A stretch of 64,000 nucleotides of DNA from Chionoecetes opilio. Lineage: Eukaryota > Arthropoda > Malacostraca > Decapoda > Majidae. This document shows positions 34,501-51,310 of the stretch, in pieces (position 1 is the first letter of the stretch; each line of letters starts with the position of its first letter). The notes below the pieces were generated by a model. That model saw nothing but the letters and a program-made list of their open reading frames with translations, was not told the DNA's origin and searched no databases. Where the stretch lies: positions 1-64,000 of the forward strand of contig JACEEZ010022562.1 in assembly GCA_016584305.1 (NCBI GenBank). Direction: 5' to 3'. Position numbers and translations under genes: made by a program.

Positions 34501-37500
34501 TATTTTCCAAATTAAATTTTAAAAGCTGTGTTCCAGTTGCTCCGTGACGCCCCTCAACCTGCTCGGTACCTCAGAAGAGCAGTATGGGGGTACGTAACCC
34601 AAAACAATCCCCCAAAGGGGGAGACTCGAACAAGTGGGAACGGGGCTCCGGGCTTGGATGGCAGGGTCCAGACCCAGAGTAAGCTCATGGTGAAGAGATA
34701 TATGAAGGCAAACTGTCGGGAACAAAAACAACTATCAAACTGCAACAAACTATTTGTTACCGAGCGAAGGTTTTTTAAGCATGCGGTGGTAATTTGGAAG
34801 ATTTTGAGTTTCTTTAGTCAGACGGTAGCATTGCCATGTTGCAGTTTCTATGGGGTTAAAAATCAGGTTTTCACTGGTTTTTTAAGTCTGTCACTGTTAC
34901 TCCCTCCAATGAAATTTAAACCCAAAGGATAAAAATATCCCCAAACTTTGCCTTTGTAATTTTTTTTTAACAATTTAAAAAATTTTTTAAACAAGTTTGG
35001 TTTCCCACAAATTTAGGAGACAATTTTGAGTGTCTCTCGGGTACCTAATATTAAAAAGCCCCTACTTGTACATTAAAGGGACAACGTTTGTGTTGTTGGG
35101 AAGCACATAGCAGTTTTTGAAACTAGCAGTCTTTTTTTAATCTTTAGGGATGTCTGAAAAAAACTGCAATTGGTCATAGCATAATCATCAATTTATCCGG
35201 GTTTGTTGAGGATACTAGCAAGTATAAGGAGTCTTTTCTCTACCCCAAAAACTATATAATCGGGGATTGTCCTTTGACCCCAAACGCTACTATTTTTGCT
35301 AGTGCACATTGGAAACCAAATTTTTCCCAATTTTCTAGTAAGCCCGAAAAACCGGGGCAAAAAAATTTCTAGGATTTTCCTTTTAGTGCGCCCCCAAAAG
35401 GCCCTTACGCGGGGGTGATATTTTGTACAAAGGTTTGACTTATGTTTACACATTTGCAAATTTCCCGACGTGTTTTGCGAAAACCCCACCCCGTTGTCAC
35501 GAAATAATACCCCGGGGTGTCGATAGGCACGCCCGTTACCTTGAGGGTTGTAATTGTTGCCGTTTTGCAAGGATTCCTTTACTGGGAGGAACCTTTGTAT
35601 TTTCCCTCTATAATGATGCCCCCCCCTGTTTGAGTGAATATATGCTGGGGCAGCCAAAAAGGGGGAAATAACAGAAAAAAATTGATAACTGTTGTGCGCT
35701 CATTTTTAGAAAAGGAAAAAAAAAAGGGAAATTTGGGGAATACTCATCCCAAACTTAAAAAAATATTGGTTTTTATCAGGTTTTTGGGGAGGCCCTTTAA
35801 AAGTCAACGTTAAGCCTTTCAAATGGCGATAGCCTTTACGAGAGGGGTCCTATCAGGTTGATGAAAATTAGGTTTGCCTTGCAATATTTTACATGACAAC
35901 AACTTGCCTGACATCTTCAGCAGAGAAAGGGGTAGATTTTTAGACTTAGAATGTAGCAAACGGTAACCCCCTGGAGGGCATAAACTCACTGAAGGGCAAC
36001 AGGAGGGGAGGTCGGGGGCATGTTGCTCCACAAACAGACCGGGAAAAATACTCGGGAGGGAATGTTTTTTCCTATATTAAACAATATCAAAACATAGCAT
36101 GACAATTCCACCCCTCCATTTTAGATTTTTCTTTCTTAACTTGCTTTTGTGCTGCTTATCAAAATTTACTTCACTGAGCGTTGGTTTTTTTTTTAAGTGA
36201 AATGTTTCCCAACAATTTAAGCCTCCAGTGGCGGACTGTCCGAGATAGCCTGGGCCTCCTTTTCCCACAGCAGCATGGGTTTTTCTGGCCCTTTCAAGGT
36301 TCGTGAAAAGAAAGCAAAGGACGTCCAGCTTGAGTGAGGACGCTGCAATGGCGGAGTTTAAAGCACGTTTCAACGAAAAAGGACAGACTCGTCGTCCCCT
36401 TGACCCCGGGGTTCTATGTCCCCCTTGAGTTTGAAGAACGCTTCTTTTGCTTCCTCCGTAAAGGAAATGTAGGTAGTGGCACTCAGGGGGGAAAATCTTC
36501 TAGAATAATTTATATCCCCTTTTGAATATAAGCAAAAAGACCAAGCGAACGGTTTTTTTTTTTTTTTTGGACTTCATGTCCCCGGCAGAGTAAGTCTCGA
36601 AGCGGTTCCATGTTCCGGGTTCGGGCCCCGAATCACTCCTTCCCCCACCCGTAACCCTAGAATTGAGATGCCGTTGAAAAAGAACCTTGTTTTCTTTGTA
36701 AACGATTTTCCCTTCTTTGGCAGCTTAAAGGAATCTCTTCGATTATTATCGTGTTTTCTTGTGCATCCCCACAAAGGGTAACGTCGTCCAATTTACGCCT
36801 GGGCTCCAAAGCCCTCTTTTTTTGATTAACGATCCATGGTTTTTGGAAAACAAAGGCTACTCCGTTTGTTAAACCCCAAAAGGGACACGAGTAAATTGGT
36901 ATAATTTCCACAGCCTAAAGGGAGTAATGGGTTTTCTTGACTTTAATTTTGCCCTTTAGATACGCCTGCGGAGTCAATCGTACTGAAAAACACGTACTTA
37001 GGATCTTGTTTTCCGGTCATCAATCGAGGGGAAGGGGGACCCGTCAAAAAAGTTAAATTTTTAAAAAATTTTTCCCTAATCGATAGCAGGCGTTTCTTGC
37101 GAGATTCATTTTTTTAACAACGGACAACTTGTGCCGCCAAGGGGAGTTATTAGTTCAATACCCTTCACTTAAAAAGCCCCTTTTCACTTTTTTCTCTATG
37201 AATTCACGATCATCGAAAAGAAAGTGTGATTAGATGGACTGGATGACAGTCAGGCCCTCAGTTTGAAAAAAGTTCCGGTGGGGCATATTTATTAGCCGAA
37301 CCCCAGTAACAAGTGGAGGGGGTCATCACCGTACGTCAGGTAAAATTTCTCTGTAGCATCTGGAAATTTGGGGCCCAAGTTACTTTTAGGCACGGTGGTA
37401 GTATAGTTTTTGGTCCATTTTCATACGTGGCCCGTTCACTTTGATGTCAACTCTACATAATCCAGATGTCTGAGTGGGGAGTGAAGTGAACCCGTCCAAA

Positions 37501-38250
37501 ATACTTTGCGATTGTTAAACCCGTAAAGATGACGCTTCATATCCGGTGAATAAAACTTTCTGAACTGCCACTGTCAACAAGGGCCATTTGTTTTTCATTC
37601 CCTTGTTGAAAATTCAAAAAGACGCTTTTTGGGTAATGCACCATGATGGCCCCTGAACTATGTACCAGCATAAACTGTCAGAAGGGGGAACTAAGCCTGA
37701 CATAGGGGGATCGGACACTTTTTTTCCTTAGTGACCCTTTTTTGAACTTGTGACACTCCGCTTCCGTGCCGGACCTTCGAACGTGGGCCTCGAAAAACCC
37801 AAAAAAAACACTGCGTTGGTGGGAGCCCGTAACCCAAGCAGTTTTGGTTGATCACGGGTTTTCTTCACAAGCGCACTTAAAAGCCCAATGATGACCCCAC
37901 CCTAGGACTTGAATCCTTTTTTGGGGGAATCAGGCCGCGCCTGGAAAAAATTGTTGTTAATCAAATTTTTGTTCTTAAAACCGTGCCTATTGTGAGATAC
38001 AAAACCCCTGATAAGATCCCTGATGGACCTTCACACTGCTGAGTTTCAGTCACGCCTTAAATTTAAGTCTTTGCTTAACCTTTTTGGGCACTAAAGTTTC
38101 GTCGGATTTTCGCCCAAATTCTGACGGCGATAGCAAGGCTGACGTGCGAAAACTTCATTCGTAGGTTTTACGTATGAGCCTGTAGTGTGCTTTGGGATGA
38201 CATACGATCAGCCCTAACGTACCCCTCCCATAATCTACACTCAGATTAGT
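34500..38250 (-). pseudogene. Ty3/gypsy-type pol gene, heavily frameshifted
   Basis: On the minus strand the pol domains appear in order across many frames. They are: an aspartic protease with ALVDSGSS (37562-37585), a reverse transcriptase with CPFWGLTNGVAFVFQ and LDDVTLCG (about 36780-36880), RNase H with ARKTHAAVGKGGP-type and NFDKQHKSKLRKK residues (36100-36340), the integrase zinc-binding part with SCKILQGKPNFHQPDRTPLV (about 35840), and the integrase core with YIHSNRG and NPQGNG (35510-35640). Two core positions look altered: HSNRG where HSDRG is usual, and AYR where AER is usual. Homopolymer inflation throughout suggests poor sequence. LTRs were not identified. Confidence 0.85.
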
Positions 38251-39480
38251 TTCTACACTCTAGGGGAAAAGTTTGGTGGGACTGACTTGTTCACATTTTT
38301 TACCCCCGGGACAGCCTCCAAAAAGTTTCAACGTTGAGCCAGGCTCCACCCCTGCCCCGCCGTGACGAGCTGGGGTCGGCGTCGAGGGGTTCGGCCTCAG
38401 CAAAACCCCCATTCGTGAAATAGCGACGCCCATGGATGCCCAAATCAAGAGATTTTATTTTTGGTTAAGTAAATTGATGTGGAAAAACAAAACACTTGAC
38501 TCTTTGTGGTTTTACTTAACACAAAAATCTTGTGCATTCCTGTAACAATATTACTCAGTATCAGAGTGGAAATTTTTAAAAAAGTAAAAACTTTTACCAA
38601 GTAATATACAGCAAGGGATATTGGGGAAACCCACCTGGGGTTTTTCTTGCTTCTGGGACTGATCCAACCGCTAGCTACTTTAAACCCCCCTTTACTACTA
38701 CGCGGTGTTTCCAAAACCTACGTTTAAATGACGAAATACCCCAACCCTCAAAAAAGTTACCTTAGTATTGAAGTAGGCCCCAAACACTAGTTATCATCAA
38801 CTAACCCTTTTCACGTTATATAAGGGTTTGACTGTCATAAAAACCTTATGCTCGGGGACGTAAACTCGGAATTTGATATAAATCGGCATGGGAAAAAACA
38901 AGGTTGTTGTTGTTTTGTTGTTTTTTTTTGGTTTTTTTTACACCTTGGGCCCATAGCGGTTTAGGCAGTAGCCCTGGGTGGGATGGTAGGCCCTGGGGGC
39001 TCACTCGGGGGGGGATTGTTGGCCCTGCCCGTTGGTGGCGCAGGCAGGATCTTATAGTGACGCCTGTGATTAGAGGCTCATGCCGCCCCCCCTGTGTCCT
39101 CCCATGCACTCGCATTCGCAGGTGGAGTTAATGGACAGGGCATAGTGTTGCAGTAATTAAGTGCTCAAGTGATGTAAAATTAAGTTGTACAGGTACAGTA
39201 CTGTATACAATACAGTACAGAGTTGTGATTATAAAGTGATTAAAGTGATACCAGTGTTAAAATGCGACTGAGTCCCCCTAACATCTTCTACATGTTACAA
39301 CAAGGCTCCCCTCTCCTTGGATTACATGCCTGCTGCTACCCGTTCACTGGTAAGTGTAGTTTTTATGCTTTTACAGTACTATATATATATATATATTTTT
39401 TTACCCATATAAGAGGAGGACATTGCATAACTCGGCACATTGAATAACTCGGCAAGGCCAGAGCCCTATCGTGCCGAGTT
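38251..39480. other. Noisy flank with LINE 3' UTR copy
   Basis: 38251-38890 shows no recognised feature. 38895-39140 is a copy of the LINE 3' UTR at 25560-25760 with an A-rich tail. A short element end, CGTGCCGAGTTATAAGGC, precedes the TA tract at 39470-39490. Confidence 0.5.
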
Positions 39481-39492
39481 ATAAGGCTTTTA

Positions 39493-43076
<3,584 letters not shown>

Positions 43077-43467
43077 CTAATCTTTTATCATACACGCCTT
43101 CCACTAACCTTCAAGCCTCTTGGCAAGCTGTTACTTTGGTCAAAATCACAGACAGGAGTAATCTGATACGAATAAACTCCGCCGTCGCCATCAGCACAGT
43201 CTAGACCGCGGGACGGGCGCCTCTCCCAGCCCTCCCTTACAGACAGCAGCTTGGCTAGGTTAGGTTAAGGTTAAGGTTAGGTTTAGTTAAGCTTTATTAG
43301 TTTAGCTTTATTTATAACTAAACAAAACCTAACCTAGCCAAGCTGCTGTCCGTAAGGGAGGGCTGGGAGAGGCGCCCGTCCCGCGGTCTGGACTGTGCTT
43401 ATTTTGACCAAAGTAACAGCTTGCCAAGAGGTTTGAAGGTTAGAAGACGTGTATGACAAAAGATTAG
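43077..43467. mobile_element. Foldback element with long inverted arms
   Basis: The arms CTAATCTTTTATCATACACG... and its reverse complement at 43448-43467 extend over about 190 and 140 bases. They contain the shared segments GGCAAGCTGTTACTTTGGTC and CGCGGGACGGGCGCCTCTCC. The left arm has an extra block of about 55 bases (43148-43198) that is missing in the right arm. The loop is made of TTAGG-like and AGCTTTA motifs. It has no coding capacity. Confidence 0.85.
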
Positions 43468-43823
43468 GTAAATTGGTACTTTCAACCAGTAATTGAGTAC
43501 GAGGTCAAAAGTACTCTTTTCACATGTATTTTGATGTGTTAACCCGGGAACTGCGGGAGCAAAGATTTTTTAGTGCCACCAGTGCGGGAATGTGAGTGAA
43601 ACAGTGACCATTACAGAATTGGATGAAAATCACAACGTCAAGTTAGTAAAAATCCGCATACGGCAATATATCTATTGTTAACCCAAACGTATGGGGTTGT
43701 GGTGTGGCTGTGGTCGGGAGTTGAAATATCTGGCGCGAATGGCACCAAACCGCTGGCGAGAGCCTGCTGAGGTGGGGTCATGGATGCCACTCCTTGGGAT
43801 GTTTCCAAAGATTTTGAGGGCAT

Positions 43824-43924
43824 TATTCAAGTATTTCTCCAGTAGTTTATCTCAAGGTAAGCATAGGTACCGTTGTACTGTACCTTGAGATAAACGACTG
43901 GAGAAATACTTGAATAATCCCTCC
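43824..43924. repeat. Short hairpin
   Basis: ATTCAAGTATTTCTCCAGTA at 43827 and its complement near 43915 form a stem of about 38 bases with one mismatch around a loop containing GGTACC. It could be a small foldback remnant. Confidence 0.85.
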
Positions 43925-44140
43925 ATAAGTCCCAAGATAGACAAAAAATATCCCAACGCCAGGACCCAAATCCCAAGATCTTGGGAAAAAACCCAAGGAG
44001 TGGTATCCCAGCGTAGAGCGTAGTTGGGCAGATGGTGGTGTGTGGTGTCGAGGGCTGACATCAAGGCGTTTATGTGACACAGTTTGTAGACTTCTACGAA
44101 TGTTGGCGCGGTTTTTGTATGCTTTTTAGAATTGCGCTTC

Positions 44141-44575
44141 CGGAAGGCATGCCACAGTCGCTCAGCAGAGCCTTCCGGAAGGCATGCCACAGTCGCTCAG
44201 CAGAGCCTTCCGGAAGGCATGCCGCAGTCGCTCAGCAGAGCCTTCCGGAAGGCATGCCGCAGTCGCTCAGCAGAGCCTTCCGGAAGGCATGCACAGTCGC
44301 TCAGCAGAGCCTTCCGGAAGGCATGCCGCAGTCGCTCAGCAGAGCCTTCCGGAAGGCATGCCACAGTCGCTCAGCAGAGCCTTCCGGAAGGCATGCCGCA
44401 GTCGCTCAGCAGAGCCTTCCGGAAGGCATGCCGCAGTCGCTCAGCAGAGCCTTCCGGAAGGCATGCCGCAGTCGCTCAGCAGAGCCTTCCGGAAGGCATG
44501 CCACAGTCGCTCAGCAGAGCCTTCCGGAAGGCATGCCAGTCGCTCAGCAGAGCCTTCCGGAAGGCTTGCCGCAGC
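44141..44575. repeat. 35-bp palindromic minisatellite, array 1
   Basis: About 12 units of CAGTCGCTCAGCAGAGCCTT followed by CCGGAAGGCATGCCG. Each unit contains a perfect 14-base palindrome GCCTTCCGGAAGGC overlapping a second palindrome GGCATGCC. The period is not divisible by three, and all three forward frames are open. It is followed at 44580-44870 by sequence shared with 56110-56265 and 57446-57590. Confidence 0.97.
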
Positions 44576-44879
44576 CCACGGGTTAAGAATAACAGCCACA
44601 TTAAAAATTGTCGGAAATGCCTCATTTTGCAGTTTTCCCCCTCCATAACACACCTGGGGACCCGCCGGGAATGTGGGGTTTTGGGCGGGGAAAGTGGAAG
44701 AGTTTTGTACTGACAGTATATTATGTGGATGACGTAAAATATATCCGGTAAACACTCTATGGGATGACATAAGGCCGAAAACACATACAAATATATTACC
44801 TATAAACTCTACTGGAATTACTTACCTATTCCTGGAGAAATCTCGTTAAATCTTTAACTACAACCCATTACCCATCACC

Positions 44880-45088
44880 CTACATCAAGGTTTCCTCAAT
44901 TCTCGCAACCCACTTTTTTTTTTCACAATTATCGCTAATAGGCTGCTAAAAAAAAAAGAAAAAAAAAAGTGATCGAATCATCTCATAAGTGGGCTTATGA
45001 CTTTCCCCTGGTCAACCCGGTTCCAAAAATGTGCCATATGAGGTGATTGCGCCACGAGGGGCGGAACCTATACCACACACACACACAC

Positions 45089-45119
<31 letters not shown>

Positions 45120-45234
45120 CACTTTCGCTTATATTATTATAGATAAACAAAAATAAAAAAATTATGATTATTAGATTATCAGATTAGTTCAGAACACATC
45201 TATAATAATATAAGCGAAAGTGTGTCTGTCTGTC

Positions 45235-45282
<48 letters not shown>

Positions 45283-46974
45283 GTGTGTGTGTGTGTGTGT
45301 GTGTGGGTATAGGGTTCCGCCCCCGTGGCGCAAACACCTCATATGCCACTTTTTTGGAATCAGGTTGACCGGGGGAAGGTCATAACCCCCCATTTATGAG
45401 ATGATCCGATCACTTTTTTTTTCTTTTTTTTTAAGCAGCCTATTAGCGAGAATTGTGAAAACAAAAGTGGGTTGCGAGAATTGGGGGAGAACTGAAACTC
45501 GAGAAATGCCAGTGGTCGCTGGCAGTTTTAACTCAAAGGTTGGTTTCTACTGTTTTTTCCCCTCCGCGACTAATTTTTTTCATAAATCAATTTCGCGATA
45601 AATATGATGCACCGCATCTGAATACTAAAAAGAACGTTCTTCTGTTGTTCTAGTAAGTGTATGCATGAATGCATTACGATTGAACGTTCTAAGATAGCAA
45701 TTTAATGCAAATTACTCGCCTCGAGTGGGCAAAGTTTAATATATTTTTTACATGTATATTGGTGGCATGTAAAATTTGGGCGATGTTCACACTGTTTTCT
45801 AAGACGTACTGCTGCGTCTGGAAAACGCTTGTCAAAATACAATAAGCAATGCCTTGGAAAAACGAAGAATAAAGAATGCCGAAATCGGTTGTTGCTGCGA
45901 CAATGTAGGTTATAAATGTGGAGGCGACACGCCGCGGCGGGGAGTGGTGGCGGGGAGATTGTTGGCGGGGAGATTGAATCAAAACATTGCTACTTCACGC
46001 GTCGACTCATTGCATTCCAGGCTTTCTATTGATTGATACACAATAATAACAGGAACATATGACTGCCTAGGTATAGATAACTTCTAAACCCTACGTTATT
46101 GACTGATAATATCATAGGGGGTAACATTTACCTCGCCCCCTCAACTATAACCTCTTGGTTATTTGGTTAAATACATGTTTTACAGAATCAGGCTTCTATA
46201 CAATATACATATAGAAGAAAAATCGTTTTTAAAATTATACTTTTGTGTTTTAAGTGCAGTGGAATAAGCCCATATTTTTCTTTCAAGTTGACCAACTTTT
46301 TACCAAATTGTGAGTTTAAAACTGCCAGCGACCACTGGCATTTCGGAGTTCCAGTTTCTCTAATTGAGGAAACCTTGATGTAGGGTGATGGGTAATGGGT
46401 GAGTGAATGGGTGGGGTTGATGGGTAATGGGTGTGGGGTGATGGGTGAGTGAATGGGTGGGGGGTGATGGGTTGGGGATGATGGGTGATGGGTGAGGGAA
46501 TAGGTGGGGGGTAATGGGTAATGGTAAATATAAGCGAAAGTGTGTCTGTTTGTCTGTCTGTCTGTCTGTGTGTGTGTGGTGTGTGTGTCTGGTATAGGTT
46601 CCGCCCCCCGTGGCGCAATCACCTCATATGGCACATTTTTGGAACCGGGTTGACCAGGGGAAGGTTTTAAGCCCAATTATGAGATGATCCGATCACTTTT
46701 TTTTTTTTTTTTTTTTAGCAGCCTATTAGCGATAATTGTGAAAAAAAAAAAGTGGGTTGCGAGAATTGAGGAAACCTTGATGTAGGGTGATGGGTAATGG
46801 TGAGTGAATGGGTGGGGTGATGGGTAATGGGTGTGGGGTGATGGGTGATGTGAATGGGGGGGGGTGATGGGTTGAGGGTGATGGGTGATGGGTGAGGGAA
46901 TAGGTGGGGGTGATGGTAATCTTCTTCTATATATATCTATAATAATATAAGCGAAAGTGTGTCTGTCTGTTGTG

Positions 46975-47010
<36 letters not shown>

Positions 47011-47387
47011 TATAGGTTCCGCCCCCCGTGGCGCAAACACCTCATATGGCACATTTTTGGAATCAGGTTGACCAGGGGAAGGTCATAAGCCCACTTATGA
47101 GATGATCCGATCAATTTTTTTTTTTTTTTTTAGCAGCCTATTAGCGAGAATTGTGAAAACAAAAGTGGGTTGCGAGAATTGAGGAAGCCTTGATGTAGGG
47201 TGATGGGTAATGGGTGAGTGAATGGGTGGGGTGATGGGTAATGGGTGTGGGGTGATGGGTGAGTGAATGGGTGGGGGTGATGGGTTGGGGGTGATGGGTG
47301 ATGGGTGAGGGAATAGGTGGGGGGTGATGGGTAATCTATAATAATATAAGCGAAAGTGTGTCTGTCTGTCTGTGTGTGTGTGTGTGT

Positions 47388-47419
<32 letters not shown>

Positions 47420-48300
47420 TGGTATAGGTTCCGCCCCCCTTGGCGCAATCAACTCATATGGCACATTTTTGTACCGGGTTGACCAGGGGAAGGTTTTAAG
47501 CCCAATTATGAGATGATCCGATTTTTTTTTTTTTTTTTTTTTTAGCAGCCTATTAGCGATAATTGTAAAAAAAAGTGGGTTGCGAAAATTTAAAGGAAAA
47601 ACCTTGATGTAGGGTGTGGGAAATGGGGGAGTGATGGGGGGGGTGATGGGTAAGGGGTGTGGGGTGGGGGTGGGTGAATGGGGGGGGGGTTGATTTTTTG
47701 GGGGTGGGGGGTAAATGGGTTGGGGGGATGGGTGGGGGGGTGGGGGAATGGTTTGGGGGTGCTGGGGTAAGGGTTTGTTTATAAGCGAAAGTCTGTCGGG
47801 TCTGTTTTGTGTGTGTGGGGTGTGTCTGGTATAGGTTCCCCCCCCCCGTGGCGCAATCACCTCATTTTGGCCATTTTTAAAATGGGGTTTTGGCCGGGGG
47901 AAAGGGTTTTTTAAGCCCAATGATGAGATGACCGATCATTTTTTTTTTTTTTTTTTTTAGCACCTTTTTGCGATAATTAAAAAAAAAATTGGGGGTTTGC
48001 GAGAATTGAAAACCCCCTTATGTGGGGTTTGGGGTTAATTTGGGTGATTGAATGGGGGGGGTGAGGGGTAAGGGGTTTTTTGGGGGGGAAGGGGTTTTTA
48101 GTGAAGGGGTTTGGGGGGGAGGGGTTTGGGGGGATGATGGTGAGGGGTGAGGAAAGGGGGGGGGTGAGGGGTAAGGGGGTGAGTGAAGGGGTGGGGGGTG
48201 ATGGGTAATGGGTGAGTGAAGGGGTGGGGGGGTGAGGGGGTAAGGGGTAAAGTGAATGGGGGGGGGGGAATACAAAACATTTCTACATCCATGTTTTTCA
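44880..48300. repeat. Array of a roughly 400-base repeat
   Basis: The unit holds, in order: AAGCGAAAGTGTGTCTG, a (TCTG)n/(TG)n run, GGTATAGGTTCCGCCCCCCG, a segment around AGATGATCCGATCAC, a long T run, AGCAGCCTATTAGCG, AGTGGGTTGCGAGAATTGAG, and a block of GATGGGTRATGGGTGAGTGA repeats. Unit starts fall near 45210, 46535, 46955, 47350 and 47785. One unit at 44880-45125 is inverted with respect to the next. From 47.58 kb homopolymers become inflated. Long minus-strand frames here are by-products of the repeats. Confidence 0.85.
45491..46370. other. Unassigned interval inside the array
   Basis: No gene is recognised between two copies of the 400-base repeat. A short GGCGGGGAGATTG duplication lies at 45948-45976. 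Confidence 0.45.
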
Positions 48301-48469
48301 GGAAATTTAACGGGGCTATCGGGGAATTCCATTTTTGGGGGGGCGAAAGCCCCCCAAAAACCCCCAAAAAACCACGGGTGGTGGGCCGAAGGCCCACCCA
48401 ATACCCTCCGCAGGAGCTGCCAAAAAGTCCGCCGGGGGGGGCTGTGGGCTAGTCCCACAAAAAAACACA

Positions 48470-51090
48470 CAAAAAAAAATATAGTTTCTTTGGGCTTTAG
48501 TGGGGGCCGTGGGCTTTAAAAAAGCCCCTACGTTTCCCCCACCTACATCATGTTTTAGATTTCTTGTTTTCTGCGTATTTTGGCCCCCCAAATTCCCTTG
48601 GGGGCAATTGAAAAAAATAAGGGGCATTGCATGTATACGGAAAATCCAGTCATTTCACCAGAAAGGGTTTTAATTTTAGGTTAATAAATTTAGGTTGGGT
48701 TTTGGTTAGGGGTGGGTTTGGTCTAGTAAAGGCAAAAAAAAATTTGGGACAAACCCTTTTACGGCAGTGCGAAGCAAAGCAAGGTTTTGCGGGGGGGGCC
48801 CTGGGAGGGGCGGGGTTGGCACCCCTGACCCCTGTAAACAAAAAAATTTTTTTTCCAAACTAAAAGGGTTTCTTTATTCATTCCAATACAAAAATCAAAA
48901 TTTTCCCGGGAAATTTTAAAGTTCGGTCTCGAAATCATGAAAGCCCACTACCAAAAAATTTGGAAATTATTCTAGTGTTTGCCCATACCCCCCTCCCCTC
49001 CCCCCCAAAACAAGGGGGGGGAAACCTGGGGAAATGCGGGATATTGGCTGGGGTAAAAAATATCGTCGCAACCACATGTCTTTTAAATTTTGGGGGTTTT
49101 TAAATATTCCCGGGGAATCGATCTAGGGAAAATGGTAGGTTTCTTCTATGTCCAGGGGACGTGGGGGGCCCTGACGATGTCAAAAAAAGAATGAGGACGG
49201 AGTGCCCCCAGGCCCCCCCCCCCCCCGTTATGAGGTAAGGAAATTTAAAAAAAGGTTATTCGGGGGTAAAGGGGGGGCAAGCCCCCCCTTAAAAGGGTTT
49301 CTTAGGGTTGGGTTTTTTATGGGGTGAATTGCTGGGAGGTTGGGTTATTTTTGGGTTTGGATCAAAAAAGGGTTAGTTTAGGTTAGATTAGTTTTATGGG
49401 GAGGGGGAGGGGTCAAGCCCCCCCCCTGTTGGGTTTAAAATTTTGTTTGGGGGCGGGTTTTAAATTACCGGGAGGTCGGGGGGGCTAGGGGGTTTGGGTT
49501 TAAAAACCAAACCAAACCCTTTAACCTTAACAGCTAGGTTGGGTTTAAAATGAGGTAGGTTAGGTTAATTCGGGTTAGGCAAATTTTCCCTTAGACATAA
49601 GGAGTTTTCCCCTAATCTAGGGAATTTTACCCCCACAAAACTCTTAAATTACGTGTTTCAGACGCAAATTTTTTCCCCACCCAAAAAACCCCGAAATTCC
49701 CACAGGCCCCCAAATTTTTTTGGGGGAACTGTAAATATGAGGCATTTCTAACGTTTTTTAAAATGTGACCATCATTTTTAAACCCACTAAAAAAAAGGGG
49801 AAAAAGAGTACTTGGTAAAAAGGACGAATTTTCCCGGGGTCTTTTTCCCAGAGACACCGACTATTTTTTTTTGGGGCCTACAATGGGTTTGCTTTTTCAA
49901 AATAGATATTTTTAAATTTTGGGGAAAAAAAAAAAAAAAAAAATTGAAAAAAATGCAACCTAACCCCCCCTTTAAAAAGGTTTTTAATGAAACTTAACCA
50001 AACCCTTTTATGGGTTTTTTAATGAAATTTAAACCCCAAACCCTTTAAAAGGGTTTTTAAATTTAAAAACAATTTTAACCCTTTATGGTTTTCATAAAAC
50101 CCAAACCAAATTTCTTATGGGTTTTAAAAACCTTTAACCCAAAACCTTTATCCAAAAAAAATTTAAATTATTTTTTTTTTTTTTTCTTCTTTTTTTTTTG
50201 GGGTTTTGGCCCCAAAAAAAAACCCTTTTCTCCATAAAAACAAGCACCATTTGGGCCCAAAGGGAAAAAAATAGTTGGTGTCTCGGGAAAAACAAACCCG
50301 CAAAAACTCTCGCCCATTATAATCCTGAAAATTGCCCGAAGGTTTTTTTTGGAAAACAAAAATTCCCCAAAGAAATTGGGGGGGGGGCCCTTTAGAGGCC
50401 GGGCGTCCCTGCCTGTATTGCCTCACCATGAAAAGTTTGTAACTTCTTCATTTGGCGGCAGCGGCTGTGGGTTGGGGCCGGGGCGTTGCAGCAGCCGGGG
50501 GCTTTTGAGGGGGGGCCTGGAGGGGGTGTAGGAAAACCCGGGCCCCCCCCCTTTTGGGTTGTTGTTGTTTTGTTGTTGAAGGGCAGTGATTTTTCGAAAT
50601 GGGGGATTTTCGCCCTGGGTACAGCCGTGTTTTAAACACAGTGGGGACGGGGGGTTTGATTTTTCTTCCTCAGGAAGCCACAGGTGGGGCGATGCCGGCG
50701 GGGGCGTCGTGATGGGTGGACGGCAGTGGCGGCCAGCAGGGTGGTCAGGAAAAGGGTTTGTTGACCTTCAGGGCGATGAGGGGGACCAGTGGGAAGTTGT
50801 CGGGGGGGGAGTGGAAGCGAGAACACTGCACCCGGAAAGTGGTGAAGGGGCCCTGGGGACGTTCCGGGCAGCAGGGGCATGGGGCCCGGCGTGGGGGTGC
50901 AGGGGGTTGCGGGGTGGTTTGTGAGTGTTGTGTGGCCGACCTCAGGCGGGTGAGGGGACATCAAAGCCGGGGTTTTTTTGTCTTATCCTGGGTGCGGGGA
51001 GGAGTCGTGCGGTATTGACCCACGGGGTGGCACGGAGGGCCGGCGCCGAGCAAACCTATCCCGGCGGAGCGGCGGGAACACTGAAATCAA
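48470..51090. repeat. Low-quality copy of 57970-60400
   Basis: The order of landmarks is the same as in the clean copy: CTACATCATGTTTTAGATTTCTTG, the ACGGCAGTGCGAAGC motif, the CCTAACC/TTATAGG repeats, the GTGTCTCGGGAAAAAC segment, and then the LINE fragment (50650-51090). Here homopolymers are lengthened and many bases are changed. Features should be read from the clean copy. Confidence 0.85.
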
Positions 51091-51114
51091 AACCGCTTGG
51101 CGGTGGCGAGGGGG

Positions 51115-51310
51115 CATCATGCCGCGTCGCTCAGCAAAAGCCTTCCGAAAGGCATGCCACAGCGTTCAGAAAGGGGTTTCCCGGAAGGCTTCCCGGGGGT
51201 TTTGCTCAGCAGAGCCTTCCAAGGCAGCCGCATTCGCTCAGCAGAGCCTTCTGGAAGGTTTTTCACAGTCGCTCATCAGACCCCTTCCCGGGAAAGGCAT
51301 CCGCTTTGCT
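51115..51310. repeat. 35-bp palindromic minisatellite, array 2 (noisy)
   Basis: About five damaged units of the 35-bp repeat follow directly after the noisy LINE fragment. Confidence 0.8.

Noticed and set aside
44074..44713. Three overlapping long frames with RSAEPSGRHA-type repeats
   Set aside because: They are the three readings of the 35-bp minisatellite, which happens to lack stops in every forward frame. There is no start context or unique sequence.
46188..48470. Several minus-strand proline- and threonine-rich frames up to 194 codons
   Set aside because: They come from GATGGG and TG repeats within the 400-base array and have no homology.
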